Shown: positions 17,842-25,656 of the stretch, one piece after another | Layout of the letters: the number at the start of each line of letters is the position of its first letter | How positions within the stretch are numbered: the first letter of the stretch is position 1 | Origin: Xanthobacteraceae bacterium | GTDB lineage: Bacteria > Pseudomonadota > Alphaproteobacteria > Rhizobiales > Xanthobacteraceae | DNA length: 64,000 nucleotides | Direction: 5' to 3' | Assembly (NCBI GenBank): GCA_023954195.1 | Contig: JAMLIK010000002.1 | Span: 930,001-994,000, forward strand | Notes under the pieces: model-generated | Database searches by the model: none | Seen by the model: only the letters and a program-made list of their open reading frames with translations | What the model was told of the DNA's origin: nothing | Translations under genes and position numbers: made by a program

Positions 17842-18996
17842 ATGATGAGTCCCACTTTTTTCGAGTTTTTTGCAGGGGGAGGAATGGCGCGCGCCGGTCT
17901 TGGCGCGGGCTGGTCATGCCTGTTCGCGAACGACTTCGACCATAAGAAGGGCCTCACATATCAAGCCAACTGGGGAACTGATGGGGAATTAAAGGTAGGC
18001 GATATCAAGCTGATTAAGGCAGATGACCTCCCCGGCCATCCCGATCTCGTTTGGGGATCGTTTCCTTGCCAGGATTTATCCTTGGCCGGTGGCGGCGCCG
18101 GTCTCAAGGGTGAGCGTAGCGGCACGTTCTATCCGTTCTGGGATGTCATGAAGGGCCTGATAGCCGCCGACCGTGCGCCAAAGATTATCGCGCTGGAAAA
18201 TGTTTGCGGCACTCTGACATCGCACGGCGGCAAGGACTTCCGGGCTATCTGCGATACGTTCGTGAAAGCGGGCTATCGCTATGGCGCGGTTGTGATAGAT
18301 GCTGCGCTGTTCGTTCCTCAATCCCGCTCTCGTCTATTTGTTATAGGCGTCCGCGCGGATGTGGAGGTTCCCGAGACGCTACTATCGCCCGGCCCAATAA
18401 ATCCATTTCACACGCGCGGCCTGCGCAGCGCTTATGACGCGATCTCGGCGTTAGCGCGAAAGTCTTGGCTTTGGTGGAACGTCCCGACGCCCGCACATCG
18501 GAATTCCACTTTCGCTGATTTAATCGAAGAAAAACCCGCTAGCGTCGAATGGCATACCGCAGCCGAGACGCGCCAAGTGCTCGCGATGATGTCCGAGATC
18601 AACTTGGCGAAGGTTGAGGCAGCGAAGCGTGCCGGCCGGCGTATGGTCGGGGGTATTTACAAACGCACGCGTCATGATGACGAGGGTGTGAAAGTTCAAC
18701 GCGCAGAGGTCCGTTTCGATGATGTGGCCGGGTGTCTTCGTACACCTGCCGGGGGATCGAGCCGTCAAGTCATCATTGTAGTGGATGGCAATAAGGTTCG
18801 TTCGCGATTGATTTCTGCACGGGAGACAGCCCGTCTTATGGGCCTGCCCGACGACTACAAGCTGCCGAAGAACTATAACGAAGCATATCACTTAACGGGT
18901 GACGGTGTAGCCGTGCCGGTCGTGCGCCATATCGCACATCATTTGTTTGAGCCGCTGCTCGGTATTGAGCGAAAAGTTGCGTGGAAAGCGGCATGA
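17842..18996 (+). CDS. DNA (cytosine-5-)-methyltransferase
   Basis: Type II C5 methyltransferase, 384 aa. Motifs in order: I FFAGGGMARAGLGAGW (residues 9-24), IV GSFPCQDLS with catalytic Cys76, VI ENV at 119-121, VIII QSRSRLFVIGV, a target-recognition region ~220-310, IX ARLMGLPDDY and X GDGVAVPVVRHIAHHL. It transfers a methyl group from AdoMet to C5 of cytosine in an unknown site. It overlaps the following gene by ATGA and heads the restriction block. The upstream ~90 bases are AT-rich (GTTTTGTTTTTATTTTCATG). Codon use is less GC-biased than in core genes, consistent with transfer. Confidence 0.93.
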   Translation: MMSPTFFEFFAGGGMARAGLGAGWSCLFANDFDHKKGLTYQANWGTDGELKVGDIKLIKADDLPGHPDLVWGSFPCQDLSLAGGGAGLKGERSGTFYPFWDVMKGLIAADRAPKIIALENVCGTLTSHGGKDFRAICDTFVKAGYRYGAVVIDAALFVPQSRSRLFVIGVRADVEVPETLLSPGPINPFHTRGLRSAYDAISALARKSWLWWNVPTPAHRNSTFADLIEEKPASVEWHTAAETRQVLAMMSEINLAKVEAAKRAGRRMVGGIYKRTRHDDEGVKVQRAEVRFDDVAGCLRTPAGGSSRQVIIVVDGNKVRSRLISARETARLMGLPDDYKLPKNYNEAYHLTGDGVAVPVVRHIAHHLFEPLLGIERKVAWKAA

Positions 18997-19844
18997 TGGT
19001 CATCCCTTGTCAGCAAAACAAGGGCTTGAAGGAGCAGATTGAACGATTCGCGGAGAGCTTGAAGACCGAAGCGCATCGGCTAGGCGATCATGGGTTGGAC
19101 GAGAGGGACTTCTACAACTCCGGCCTTTTTCGCGGCGCGATTGAGCGCGTTAGGGGGCAGTTCTCCGCTACGACGAGCCCCAAGCGAGAGTTTGTCCAGC
19201 ACGTTCTTAATCACATGCAGGACGGCGGTTTCATCACCGATTGGGACCGCACCGAGGGCGCAAATCGCAACGATTATCGAGTTCGACTGCCAAATAATAG
19301 GACAGCCGTTATCGACCTGAAAGGCTGTCTCGACGGCAACAATACAAACATATTCGAGAGGCCGGCTGACGCCGACGAGTTCGTAATCTGGAGTTTATGC
19401 ACGAACATCGGCGCTAACCCGCGGCGGAATGCTTGGTCAGGCATACACACGCGACTGAGCGCCGAGATGATTGCTCGCGACCAGCGTGTTGACGGCGTGG
19501 TAATTTGGGACATGGTTTGCGGCACCCTTGGTAGGCCATGCCCCAAACTCGCCGACGCGACCAGAACGACCAATATCGGTCCTTTCCGAGCGCCGCCGCC
19601 TTGCATATATGTTTTTCCAGCTAATATCCCCAATCAAACCAGTCCGCGTGTCTCGGCTCGACAGCTTGCCGATGTTACATTGCTTGATGCATTTCACCGG
19701 TGCTTCGGTGGTCAAGGCGACGAGGTGAACTTCGTTGATTTTGGCATTGAGGCGACGGGAAGCGAGATGCTTCGACAGACGACGATTCGTAGGGCGTCCG
19801 GGGTTCAGCAGGAATCGGAGATGACGCCTATCAGAAGGGTGTGA
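18993..19844 (+). CDS. Probable type II restriction endonuclease
   Basis: 283 aa from ATG 18993, which overlaps the methyltransferase stop by ATGA. No named family was recognised with certainty. A PD-(D/E)XK-like core is visible: NDYRVRLPNNRTAVIDLKGC, with Asp in NDYRV and the DLK triplet after a short beta-hairpin. The N-terminal part is helical (LKEQIERFAESLKTEAHRLG). Position immediately behind a C5 methyltransferase supports a restriction role. It could alternatively be an accessory nuclease; cleavage is unproven. Confidence 0.6.
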   Translation: MMVIPCQQNKGLKEQIERFAESLKTEAHRLGDHGLDERDFYNSGLFRGAIERVRGQFSATTSPKREFVQHVLNHMQDGGFITDWDRTEGANRNDYRVRLPNNRTAVIDLKGCLDGNNTNIFERPADADEFVIWSLCTNIGANPRRNAWSGIHTRLSAEMIARDQRVDGVVIWDMVCGTLGRPCPKLADATRTTNIGPFRAPPPCIYVFPANIPNQTSPRVSARQLADVTLLDAFHRCFGGQGDEVNFVDFGIEATGSEMLRQTTIRRASGVQQESEMTPIRRV

Positions 19845-19850
19845 GGCTAC

Positions 19851-20561
19851 TTGGCGGCGCGCAATCCGGATAATGTGAATTTTCCTCCGTTCGAGACGGA
19901 AGATCTTCGCGCGAATCTAACGAAATTTCTCGATTCGCCGTTCGATGACCCGTCCGGCGCTAAGTCTCGCGTGGGCAACTATCGGTGGGGCGTTTATGCG
20001 TTCTTCGATTACGATGGAGAACCAATTTACGTTGGCCAGACCAACGAGATGCTTCGGACACGGATTCGACGGCATCTGACGAACCAGCGAACGGACGCTG
20101 TTGCGATGTCGGTCCTTGATCCGTTCGAGGTCTTCGAGATCGAAGTGTGGCCGCTGCCGCAGTTTCAGGAAACGGGTGGGAAAGATGCGGCCGCAAAGGA
20201 GTATCTGAACGCGCTGGAGCGACAGATTACTCAGCGCGCCGTGGACGGATCGGAATTCAAGGCAATCTTGAATGAGAAAGACCCTCCATCAGGAGCACTG
20301 GTCGTTGAGATTCCACCTTCATTTCGACATCGGATCGTCTCTGATCGTGTATACGAGCTGCGATCGCACCCTGATTTCAGGATCGCCAGACGTGCGCTGA
20401 TTATCTCCCGGTTGGCGCAAGTAATTTCGGAACGCAAAGTTCAAGGTGGCCTCCGCCGGGTGCTGGAGACTCAAGCCAAACGATTGCAATGGCTAGCAAC
20501 CCGCCGTTACGAGGCGCTTGGCGGCGCTGCCTCCGTGGCTAAGGAAGGTGATGACGACTGA
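19851..20561 (+). CDS. GIY-YIG nuclease family protein
   Basis: 236 aa from TTG 19851, six bases after the previous stop. Residues ~45-105 carry the GIY-YIG module: RWGVYAFFDYDGEPIYVGQT (GVY...YVG), then LRTRIRRHLTNQRTDA with the conserved Arg and His, and a downstream Glu (NALERQI) that could be the metal ligand. The C-terminal ~70 residues are basic and helical, probably DNA binding. GIY-YIG enzymes include restriction enzymes such as Eco29kI and Hpy188I as well as homing and repair nucleases. Here it is within the methyltransferase-Vsr block, so a restriction or accessory role is likely but unassigned. Confidence 0.75.
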   Translation: MAARNPDNVNFPPFETEDLRANLTKFLDSPFDDPSGAKSRVGNYRWGVYAFFDYDGEPIYVGQTNEMLRTRIRRHLTNQRTDAVAMSVLDPFEVFEIEVWPLPQFQETGGKDAAAKEYLNALERQITQRAVDGSEFKAILNEKDPPSGALVVEIPPSFRHRIVSDRVYELRSHPDFRIARRALIISRLAQVISERKVQGGLRRVLETQAKRLQWLATRRYEALGGAASVAKEGDDD

Positions 20562-20958
20562 CGCTGAACGGTCAAGGGTCATGCGGGCCGTCCGATCCAA
20601 GGACACCCGCCCTGAGATGATAGTTCGCCGGCTTGTTCATTCGCTTGGGTATCGATATCGGCTGCATCGCTCGGATTTACCGGGAAAGCCTGATCTGGTC
20701 TTTCCGAGTCGTCGCAAGGTGATCTTCGTTCATGGCTGCTTCTGGCACGGGCACGACTGCGCAAGAGGCGCACGGATGCCAGCCACTAACGTCGATTACT
20801 GGAAGAAAAAGATTGCCCGCAATGTCGAACGCGACGCGGCGACGGTAGGCAAACTCGATGTAGAAAGATGGTCGAGTCTGACAATCTGGGAATGTGAGTT
20901 GAAAATTGCTGGTCGATCCGATTTGAAAAGACGTATTGCAGAATTTTTGTCTACATAG
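20551..20958 (+). CDS. vsr: Very short patch repair endonuclease Vsr
   Basis: Nicks 5' of the mismatched T in T:G mispairs that arise when 5-methylcytosine deaminates; it usually accompanies C5 methyltransferases. 135 aa from ATG 20551, overlapping the end of the GIY-YIG gene. Motifs: RSRVMRAVRSKDTRPEMIVR, GYRYRLHRSDLPGKPDLVFP (catalytic Asp in PDLVF), VIFVHGCFWHGHDC with the zinc/active-site His and Cys, then VDYWKKKIARN. Usual length and intact motifs; it protects the genome from mutations caused by the neighbouring methyltransferase. Confidence 0.93.
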   Translation: MTTDAERSRVMRAVRSKDTRPEMIVRRLVHSLGYRYRLHRSDLPGKPDLVFPSRRKVIFVHGCFWHGHDCARGARMPATNVDYWKKKIARNVERDAATVGKLDVERWSSLTIWECELKIAGRSDLKRRIAEFLST

Positions 20959-21063
20959 TTGGAATCTGGACTGCTACAAAATCCCTCGTAGTCCGTCTTT
21001 CTATTATTGGCTGGCGTCGAACGTCATGGTCAGTCCACAATGATCCCTTTCTAGCGTGGTGCA

Positions 21064-21900
21064 ATGGCAAAAGGACATTGGACAGATATAGAGAACGATC
21101 TAATCGTTGCGGATTATTTCGCCATGCTTGCTAGTGACGCCGCGGGTCGAGCCTACAGCAAGGCCGAACACAACCGGCAAATGCAGCAGGAACTCGATCG
21201 TTCACGAAAGTCGATCGAGTTCAAGAATCAAAACATCAGTGCTGTACTAAAAGGGCTTGGCGAGGATTGGATACCCGGCTTCAAGCCAGCTTTCCACTTT
21301 CAGCTCTCGCTAGTCGACGCAGTGATCCGCTGGTTTACGCAAAATCCGGACTGGTTGCATAGGAAACCCACCAAACCTAACCAAAGCGGACTACATGATG
21401 ATCCGCCCATCTTATGGATTGGAGCCCCGCCTACGCTTTCGAACCAAGCAACCCCGGCGGAGTTGGAACAGACACTGCAGATAGCTCGAAAGTTCGACGT
21501 TGCAGCACGCGACGAGCGTAATCGCATCCTTGGACGGGCTGGGGAGGAGCGCGTGATCGAGCACGAGCGGGCTGTATTAGCTAGCGCCGGCCGTCACGAT
21601 CTTGTGCGACAGATACGTTGGGTGTCCAAGGAAACCGGAGACGGCGCGGGTTATGATATTGTGAGCTTTTCGCCCGACGGTCGGAGACGACTAATTGAGG
21701 TCAAAACAACCAACGGTTGGGAGCGTACTCCCTTTCATATTACGCGGAACGAGTTGGCTGTCGCTGAAGAAAAACGTACAGAACGGTGCTTGTTCCGACT
21801 TTGGAATTTTTCGCGTGAACCGAAAGCATTCGAGCTCTACCCGCCCCTGGATGCTCATGTTTCGCTCACAGCAATGACGTTTCAGGCAAGTTTTTCCTGA
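21064..21900 (+). CDS. DUF3883 domain protein, likely nuclease fold
   Basis: 278 aa from ATG 21064. The C-terminal third is DUF3883: GRAGEERVIEHERAVLASAG, then GYDIVSFSPDGRRRLIEVKT and THITRNEL-type FHITRNELAVAEEK. The D...EVK arrangement is a PD-(D/E)XK-like active site. The N-terminal ~110 residues (MAKGHWTDIENDLIVADYFA) are a helical region that often precedes DUF3883. Such proteins recur in restriction and defence loci. A 105-base AT-rich gap separates it from vsr, so it may be separately transcribed. It is the last gene before tRNA-Thr. Exact activity unknown. Confidence 0.75.
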   Translation: MAKGHWTDIENDLIVADYFAMLASDAAGRAYSKAEHNRQMQQELDRSRKSIEFKNQNISAVLKGLGEDWIPGFKPAFHFQLSLVDAVIRWFTQNPDWLHRKPTKPNQSGLHDDPPILWIGAPPTLSNQATPAELEQTLQIARKFDVAARDERNRILGRAGEERVIEHERAVLASAGRHDLVRQIRWVSKETGDGAGYDIVSFSPDGRRRLIEVKTTNGWERTPFHITRNELAVAEEKRTERCLFRLWNFSREPKAFELYPPLDAHVSLTAMTFQASFS

Positions 21901-21926
21901 AGTTGTTGGAACGGAAGTCTGAGAAA

Positions 21927-22001
21927 TGGTGCCGGTGGAGAGGATCGAACTCCCGACCTTCGGTTTACAAAACCGCTGCACTACCGCTGTGCTACACCGG
22001 C
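21927..22001 (-). tRNA. tRNA-Thr (TGT)
   Basis: On the minus strand: acceptor GCCGGTG pairing with CACCGGC, D-arm GCACAGCGGTAGTGC, anticodon arm GGTTTTGTAAACC giving anticodon TGT, T-arm GGGAGTTCGATCCTC, and encoded CCA (TGG at 21927-21929 on +). Its 3' end faces the island, mirroring tRNA-Pro on the other side. Confidence 0.96.
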
Positions 22002-22102
22002 CCTGGTGGGCACCGATTTCCGGTGCCTATTCGGTACTTGCCCGGACCGTCCACGACCTAAGCGCATGATCCGACTCGCCTTTTAGTCTCAAGGCCCTCC
22101 GA

Positions 22103-22139
22103 TTACAAAACCGCTGCACTACCGCTGTGCTACGCCGGC
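22103..22139 (-). repeat. Truncated tandem copy of the tRNA-Thr 5' half
   Basis: Thirty-seven bases match the acceptor, D-arm and anticodon-loop part of tRNA-Thr (one change, GCCGGCG for GCCGGTG), but the T-arm and 3' acceptor are absent. The sequence after each copy is also similar (GGGCACCGAT..., CATGATCCGA...), so it is a diverged tandem duplication of ~135 bases. The rest of 22140-22433 contains a GGCCCGAA/TTCGGGCC hairpin (22361-22381) and no gene I can support. Confidence 0.8.
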
Positions 22140-22433
22140 CCCGGCGGGCACCGATCCTCGGCGCCTGATTTTCTGTCGGCCCGGACCGTGCGCGTTGCGC
22201 ACATGATCCGATTCCCATTTTCGTTTCCAGGCGGTGCGGGTCCGAAGCGCGCGAAGCCCGGCTGAGGCGGGGCGCACTATCGGGGATTATTGGTTCGCGG
22301 ACAAGGTCTGATGCGACTGGGGCGGCGGTGAGGCGTCCGGCCGGTGCCTCGTTGAATCAGGGCCCGAAGCATTTTCGGGCCAAGCAGAATCCGGCTCGGG
22401 TGAGAAAATGTCTCCAAACACCCAGATAGAGGA

Positions 22434-22467
22434 CAGAGCCCCGTTCCGATTCCATCGGAACGGAAAT
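22434..22467. repeat. Hairpin repeat, family R5
   Basis: CAGAGCCCCGTTCCGAT-TCC-ATCGGAACGG: stem GTTCCGAT/ATCGGAAC. The reverse complement (CCGATGGAATCGGAACGGGG) matches 48185-48215 with few changes. It lies just beyond the 3' end of the amidohydrolase gene. Confidence 0.75.
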
Positions 22468-22471
22468 GACC

Positions 22472-23425
22472 CTAGACAGCCTCGGTCACCTTGAGCAATC
22501 GCAGCGCGTTGGTGCGTTCGATGGCGTGGAGAATGTCCGGCGGCAGGCCGAGGCCGGCGAGGCCCTTGACGCTCGCGGCCGTGGTCGCCTCGGGCGCGTA
22601 GGGATAGTCGCTGCCGAACAGGATCTGCTCGTGGGAGACGAATTCCAGCAGCGCGCTGAAGATCAGGCCGTTCGCGGAGAGAGCGGTGTCGAAATACAGC
22701 CGCTTCAGCTCGAACATTACCCCGTCGGGGATGTTGGCGCGAAACTCGGGGCGCATCTCCAGCCGCGCGATGCGTTCGGCGAGGAAGGGAATCGTCCCGC
22801 CGGCATGCGAGAAGATGAAGCGGACGTTGCGCGATTTCGCCAGGGTGCCGTGGACCAGCAGGCTGGTGACGGCTCTGGTGGTTTCGAACGGAAAATCCAG
22901 CGTGGCGGCGGGAATGGGGAGGCGGTGGGGATTGTCGTCCGGCGCTTCGGCGGGATGGAAGTGCACGATCGCGTGGCGGCGATGGAGCTCCTCGAAGATC
23001 GGCGCGAACTCGGGCTCGCCGGGATATTTGCCGTTGTAATTGGTCAAAAGGCTGATGCCGTCGGCCTTCAACTCATCCAGCGCATAGGCGATTTCGCGCA
23101 GGCTGCCCTCGATATCCGGCAAGGTCAGGCTCGCGAATAGTCCGAAGCGTCCCGGATGGTCGTCGCGTGCCCGCGCGTTGTATTCGTTGCATTGCCGCGT
23201 CAATGACCGGGTTTTCCCGACGTCGTCGAACCACGGGCTCGGCGCGGAAAGCGACATAATGGCCCTTTCGATGCCGTTGCGGTCCATCGCCTCGATGGAA
23301 TGCCGCGGCGTCCATACCGGGGTCTTGCCTGACACCAGCAGCGCGCCGATGCGGGCGTCGCCGATCGCCTCAATGTAGGCGGGCGGCAAGGTATGGTGAT
23401 GGATGTCGATGCGATGGGCTGACAT
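22472..23425 (-). CDS. Amidohydrolase family protein (ACMSD-like)
   Basis: 317 aa from ATG 23425 (MSAHRIDIHHHTLPP); longer frames to 23575 are arginine/alanine-rich and unlikely. The metal-binding HxH motif is IDIHHH, with a further His in AIVHFHPAE and FIFSHAGGTIPFL, and the terminal Asp in ILFGSDYPYAP. This is the amidohydrolase-2 subgroup that includes 2-amino-3-carboxymuconate-6-semialdehyde decarboxylase and 6-methylsalicylate decarboxylase. Next to LigA/LigB-type and 3-hydroxyanthranilate dioxygenase-like genes it probably decarboxylates or hydrolyses a ring-cleavage product. The exact substrate is unknown. Confidence 0.85.
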   Translation of the reverse strand: MSAHRIDIHHHTLPPAYIEAIGDARIGALLVSGKTPVWTPRHSIEAMDRNGIERAIMSLSAPSPWFDDVGKTRSLTRQCNEYNARARDDHPGRFGLFASLTLPDIEGSLREIAYALDELKADGISLLTNYNGKYPGEPEFAPIFEELHRRHAIVHFHPAEAPDDNPHRLPIPAATLDFPFETTRAVTSLLVHGTLAKSRNVRFIFSHAGGTIPFLAERIARLEMRPEFRANIPDGVMFELKRLYFDTALSANGLIFSALLEFVSHEQILFGSDYPYAPEATTAASVKGLAGLGLPPDILHAIERTNALRLLKVTEAV

Positions 23426-23528
23426 AAATGGCAATCGTGGATCTTCGACGTCCGGCGATGAATTCAAGGCCGCCATGCGTCGGCGCCGGGTGCCGATGCG
23501 ACGAAACGTTGATGGTGCGGCTGCGGGA

Positions 23529-23846
23529 TTAGCTGTCCGGAATATCGCGGCTATGGCCTTGCAACGAGGCGACAAGCTTGTTCGAGGCTTCGATGGCGCC
23601 CTTGCCGGCGTCGTTGCCCCAGATGAAACGCGACAGTTGCCCGCCGAGATAGGGGTGCATGCCGAGATCGTAGAGGGTGCGGAAGTCGCGCGCCTCGATG
23701 GCCCTGCGCTCCTCCGGCATCATCGCGTAGCGGTCGAGCACGGCGGCCTCATCGCGCTTGAATTCCTCGCGCAGTTTCGGGTCCCACTTCATGTCCTGGA
23801 CCAGATCATGAGCGGCGAGGTTTGGATTGAACTTTTCCCAGGCCAT
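23529..23846 (-). CDS. LigA-type small subunit, extradiol dioxygenase
   Basis: 105 aa. Resembles the alpha subunit of protocatechuate 4,5-dioxygenase (LigA family): NLAAHDLVQDMKWDPKLREE, FKRDEAAVLDRYAMMPEERR, AIEARDFRTLYDLGMHPYLG. LigA caps the active site of LigB and has no metal of its own. Start ATG 23846 lies seven bases after the ligB stop, so the two are co-transcribed on the minus strand. The cognate substrate in this cluster is not evident. Confidence 0.85.
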   Translation of the reverse strand: MAWEKFNPNLAAHDLVQDMKWDPKLREEFKRDEAAVLDRYAMMPEERRAIEARDFRTLYDLGMHPYLGGQLSRFIWGNDAGKGAIEASNKLVASLQGHSRDIPDS

Positions 23847-23853
23847 GGCGTCC

Positions 23854-24711
23854 TCACTGCCTTGTATCGAGATCCCAGATCACGCCGCCGACCCCGCAGC
23901 GGAAACTCGGCCAGCCGGTGTAACCGAACGAGCGCCCCGGTCGCTCGCCGATCGCCGCCATCACCGGAAACCACGACAGCACTTCGGCGGTGCCGCCGAT
24001 GCCGGCCGCCTCAAGCCGGTCGACGGTGATGTCCTTCAGCAGCGCCTTGTGGTCGTTCCTGACGCACAGGTCGAGAAAGGCGCGGTCGAATGCCTCGTCG
24101 ATCTTGTAGTATTTCACGCCGCCCGGTTCATGGCTCAGCCCGCCCGAGCCGAACAAGCCGACACGCATGTCCTGGGGCAGATCCCGTTCGATGAAATCCC
24201 GTAAGGCGATGCCGACCTCGTAGCATTTCTCGGGCCCCGGAAACGGGGGGACCGTGCAGTTCTGCAACACCGGGACCAGCGTGATATCGGTTCGGTCGAG
24301 ATCGGTGAGCACGACCGGCACGGAAATGTTGTCGTCGAATTTCAGGTTTTCGTCGCGGGTCGACATCCGGATGCCGCGCCGCGTCATGCCCTGGAACAGC
24401 GCCTTGGCGACCGCGGGATTGCCCTTGGCGGAATAGTCGCGGCAGCCGATCCATTCCTGGAACCATTCATGCGGGCCGCTGTGTCGCGCGGCCGTGCCGA
24501 TCAGAAAGTCCGGATAGAGCGTGATGCGGCTGTTGGCGAGGTGGTCGTTGGCGAACACGATCAGGACGTCGGGTCTGGCGGCAAGCAATTCCCGAGTGAT
24601 CGCGGCGTAGGTTTCCTTCACCACCTTCTGGGAGTCCGGCGGCGCGCGGTCGAACAGGCCGACGATGGCGGGGGCATGGGGCGCGGCGGCGGCGAAGACG
24701 ATCTGTCCCAT
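23854..24711 (-). CDS. LigB-type class III extradiol dioxygenase, catalytic subunit
   Basis: 285 aa. Non-haem Fe(II) ring-cleaving dioxygenase. Iron ligands are in place: His12 (APHAPAI) and His57 (FANDHLANS), as in LigB; a conserved catalytic His is in SGGLSHEPGG. The family also has the RGIRMS/ENLKFDDNISVPVV core. It is first in the minus-strand operon ligB-ligA-amidohydrolase, divergent from the isochorismatase gene across an AT-rich gap. Catechol-like or aminophenol-like substrates are plausible; the sequence does not decide between them. Confidence 0.88.
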   Translation of the reverse strand: MGQIVFAAAAPHAPAIVGLFDRAPPDSQKVVKETYAAITRELLAARPDVLIVFANDHLANSRITLYPDFLIGTAARHSGPHEWFQEWIGCRDYSAKGNPAVAKALFQGMTRRGIRMSTRDENLKFDDNISVPVVLTDLDRTDITLVPVLQNCTVPPFPGPEKCYEVGIALRDFIERDLPQDMRVGLFGSGGLSHEPGGVKYYKIDEAFDRAFLDLCVRNDHKALLKDITVDRLEAAGIGGTAEVLSWFPVMAAIGERPGRSFGYTGWPSFRCGVGGVIWDLDTRQ

Positions 24712-24739
24712 GGAGCCTCCTGGCGGTTTCGCGGCGTCG

Positions 24740-24785
24740 TTTATATATGTTGACCGATATTATTCAATCATCATATTTATATAAA
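24740..24785. promoter_or_regulatory. AT-rich divergent promoter/operator region
   Basis: Between ligB (-, start 24711) and the isochorismatase gene (+, start 24916): TTTATATATG at the left and CATATTTATATAAA at the right form an imperfect dyad around GTTGACCGATATTATTCAAT. It is strikingly AT-rich in a GC-rich genome. It likely carries promoters for both directions and a regulator site; no regulator gene is in the cluster. Confidence 0.5.
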
Positions 24786-24915
24786 TTATTGCCGTCCGCG
24801 GATGAGGCGGAGAGGATGCGCCGGCGACGCGGATCAGCGAAGCTGTTCGACGCGGCGGTTCACGATACGGGACGATCCGGCCGGGGGAGGCCCCGATCAC
24901 GCTTGCGGAGCAGGG

Positions 24916-25554
24916 ATGGCGTCTGATCTGTTGGAGACGGTCGAGAAGCGGCTCGCCCCGGCGCATACGGCCGTGATGGTGATCGACATGCAAAACGATT
25001 TCTGCGCGGAGGCCGGGTACGTCGAGAAGGTCGTCGGCAAGGATGTCAGCGCCTGCCGCGCGGTCGCGCCGCGGGTCATGGCCCTGGTGCAGGCGGCCCG
25101 CGCGCGCGGCGTTCCGGTTTACTGGATCAAGGCCAATTACGATCCGGACCGCCTGCCCGAAGGCATGCGCGTCAAGCAGCAGGAAAAGAGCCGTGTCGTC
25201 TGCTGCGGCACCGGCAGCTGGGGCGGCGCGTTTTATGGCGTCAGCCCCGCGCCAGGCGAAGCGGTGATCGAAAAGAGCAGCTATAGCGCCTTCGCCGACA
25301 GCGAGGTCGAACGGCGGCTCCGCGCCGAGGGCGTGCGGACGGTGGTGTTTGCCGGCGTGCAAACCAATGTCTGCGTCGAGAGCAGCTTGCGCGACGCGGT
25401 CTGCAAGGGCTTTTACGCCGTGCTGGCGAGCGATTGCGTGGCGTCGCATACTGCGGATCTGCATGATGCGACGCTGATGAATGTCCGCTTCCTGTTCGGC
25501 GACGTCCTGGACCGCGAGGCCATCGCGCGGATATGGCAGTCCGGCATGGAATAA
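24916..25554 (+). CDS. Isochorismatase-family cysteine hydrolase
   Basis: 212 aa from ATG 24916 (GGAGCAGGG upstream); the frame is open from 24802 but the extension looks non-coding. The catalytic triad of the family is visible: Asp in VMVIDMQNDF, Lys in VIEKSSYSAF and Cys in GVQTNVCVESS with the preceding cis-peptide. These enzymes hydrolyse amides, carbamoyl amides or vinyl ethers. Leading the plus-strand part of the ring-cleavage cluster, it may act on a nitrogen-containing intermediate such as a formamide or muconamide; that is inference. Confidence 0.88.
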   Translation: MASDLLETVEKRLAPAHTAVMVIDMQNDFCAEAGYVEKVVGKDVSACRAVAPRVMALVQAARARGVPVYWIKANYDPDRLPEGMRVKQQEKSRVVCCGTGSWGGAFYGVSPAPGEAVIEKSSYSAFADSEVERRLRAEGVRTVVFAGVQTNVCVESSLRDAVCKGFYAVLASDCVASHTADLHDATLMNVRFLFGDVLDREAIARIWQSGME

Positions 25555-25656
25555 ATCGCTCTTTCGCGCGAGCGCGCCGATGCGCCGGCGGCCGCTGACG
25601 CGAAAGCAGGGCACGGCGTTCTGCTTCAAGGGTTCGCAATTCACAGGAGACTCAAA

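Noticed and set aside
11950-22030. Direct repeat of the tRNA-Pro 3' end as attR
   Set aside because: I looked for the GGGTTCAAATCCC...CTCCGACCA block near the right end of the island and did not find it; an attR is therefore not annotated.
22361-22381. GGCCCGAA/TTCGGGCC hairpin as terminator of the amidohydrolase gene
   Set aside because: Neither strand has a T run after the stem, so a rho-independent terminator is not supported.
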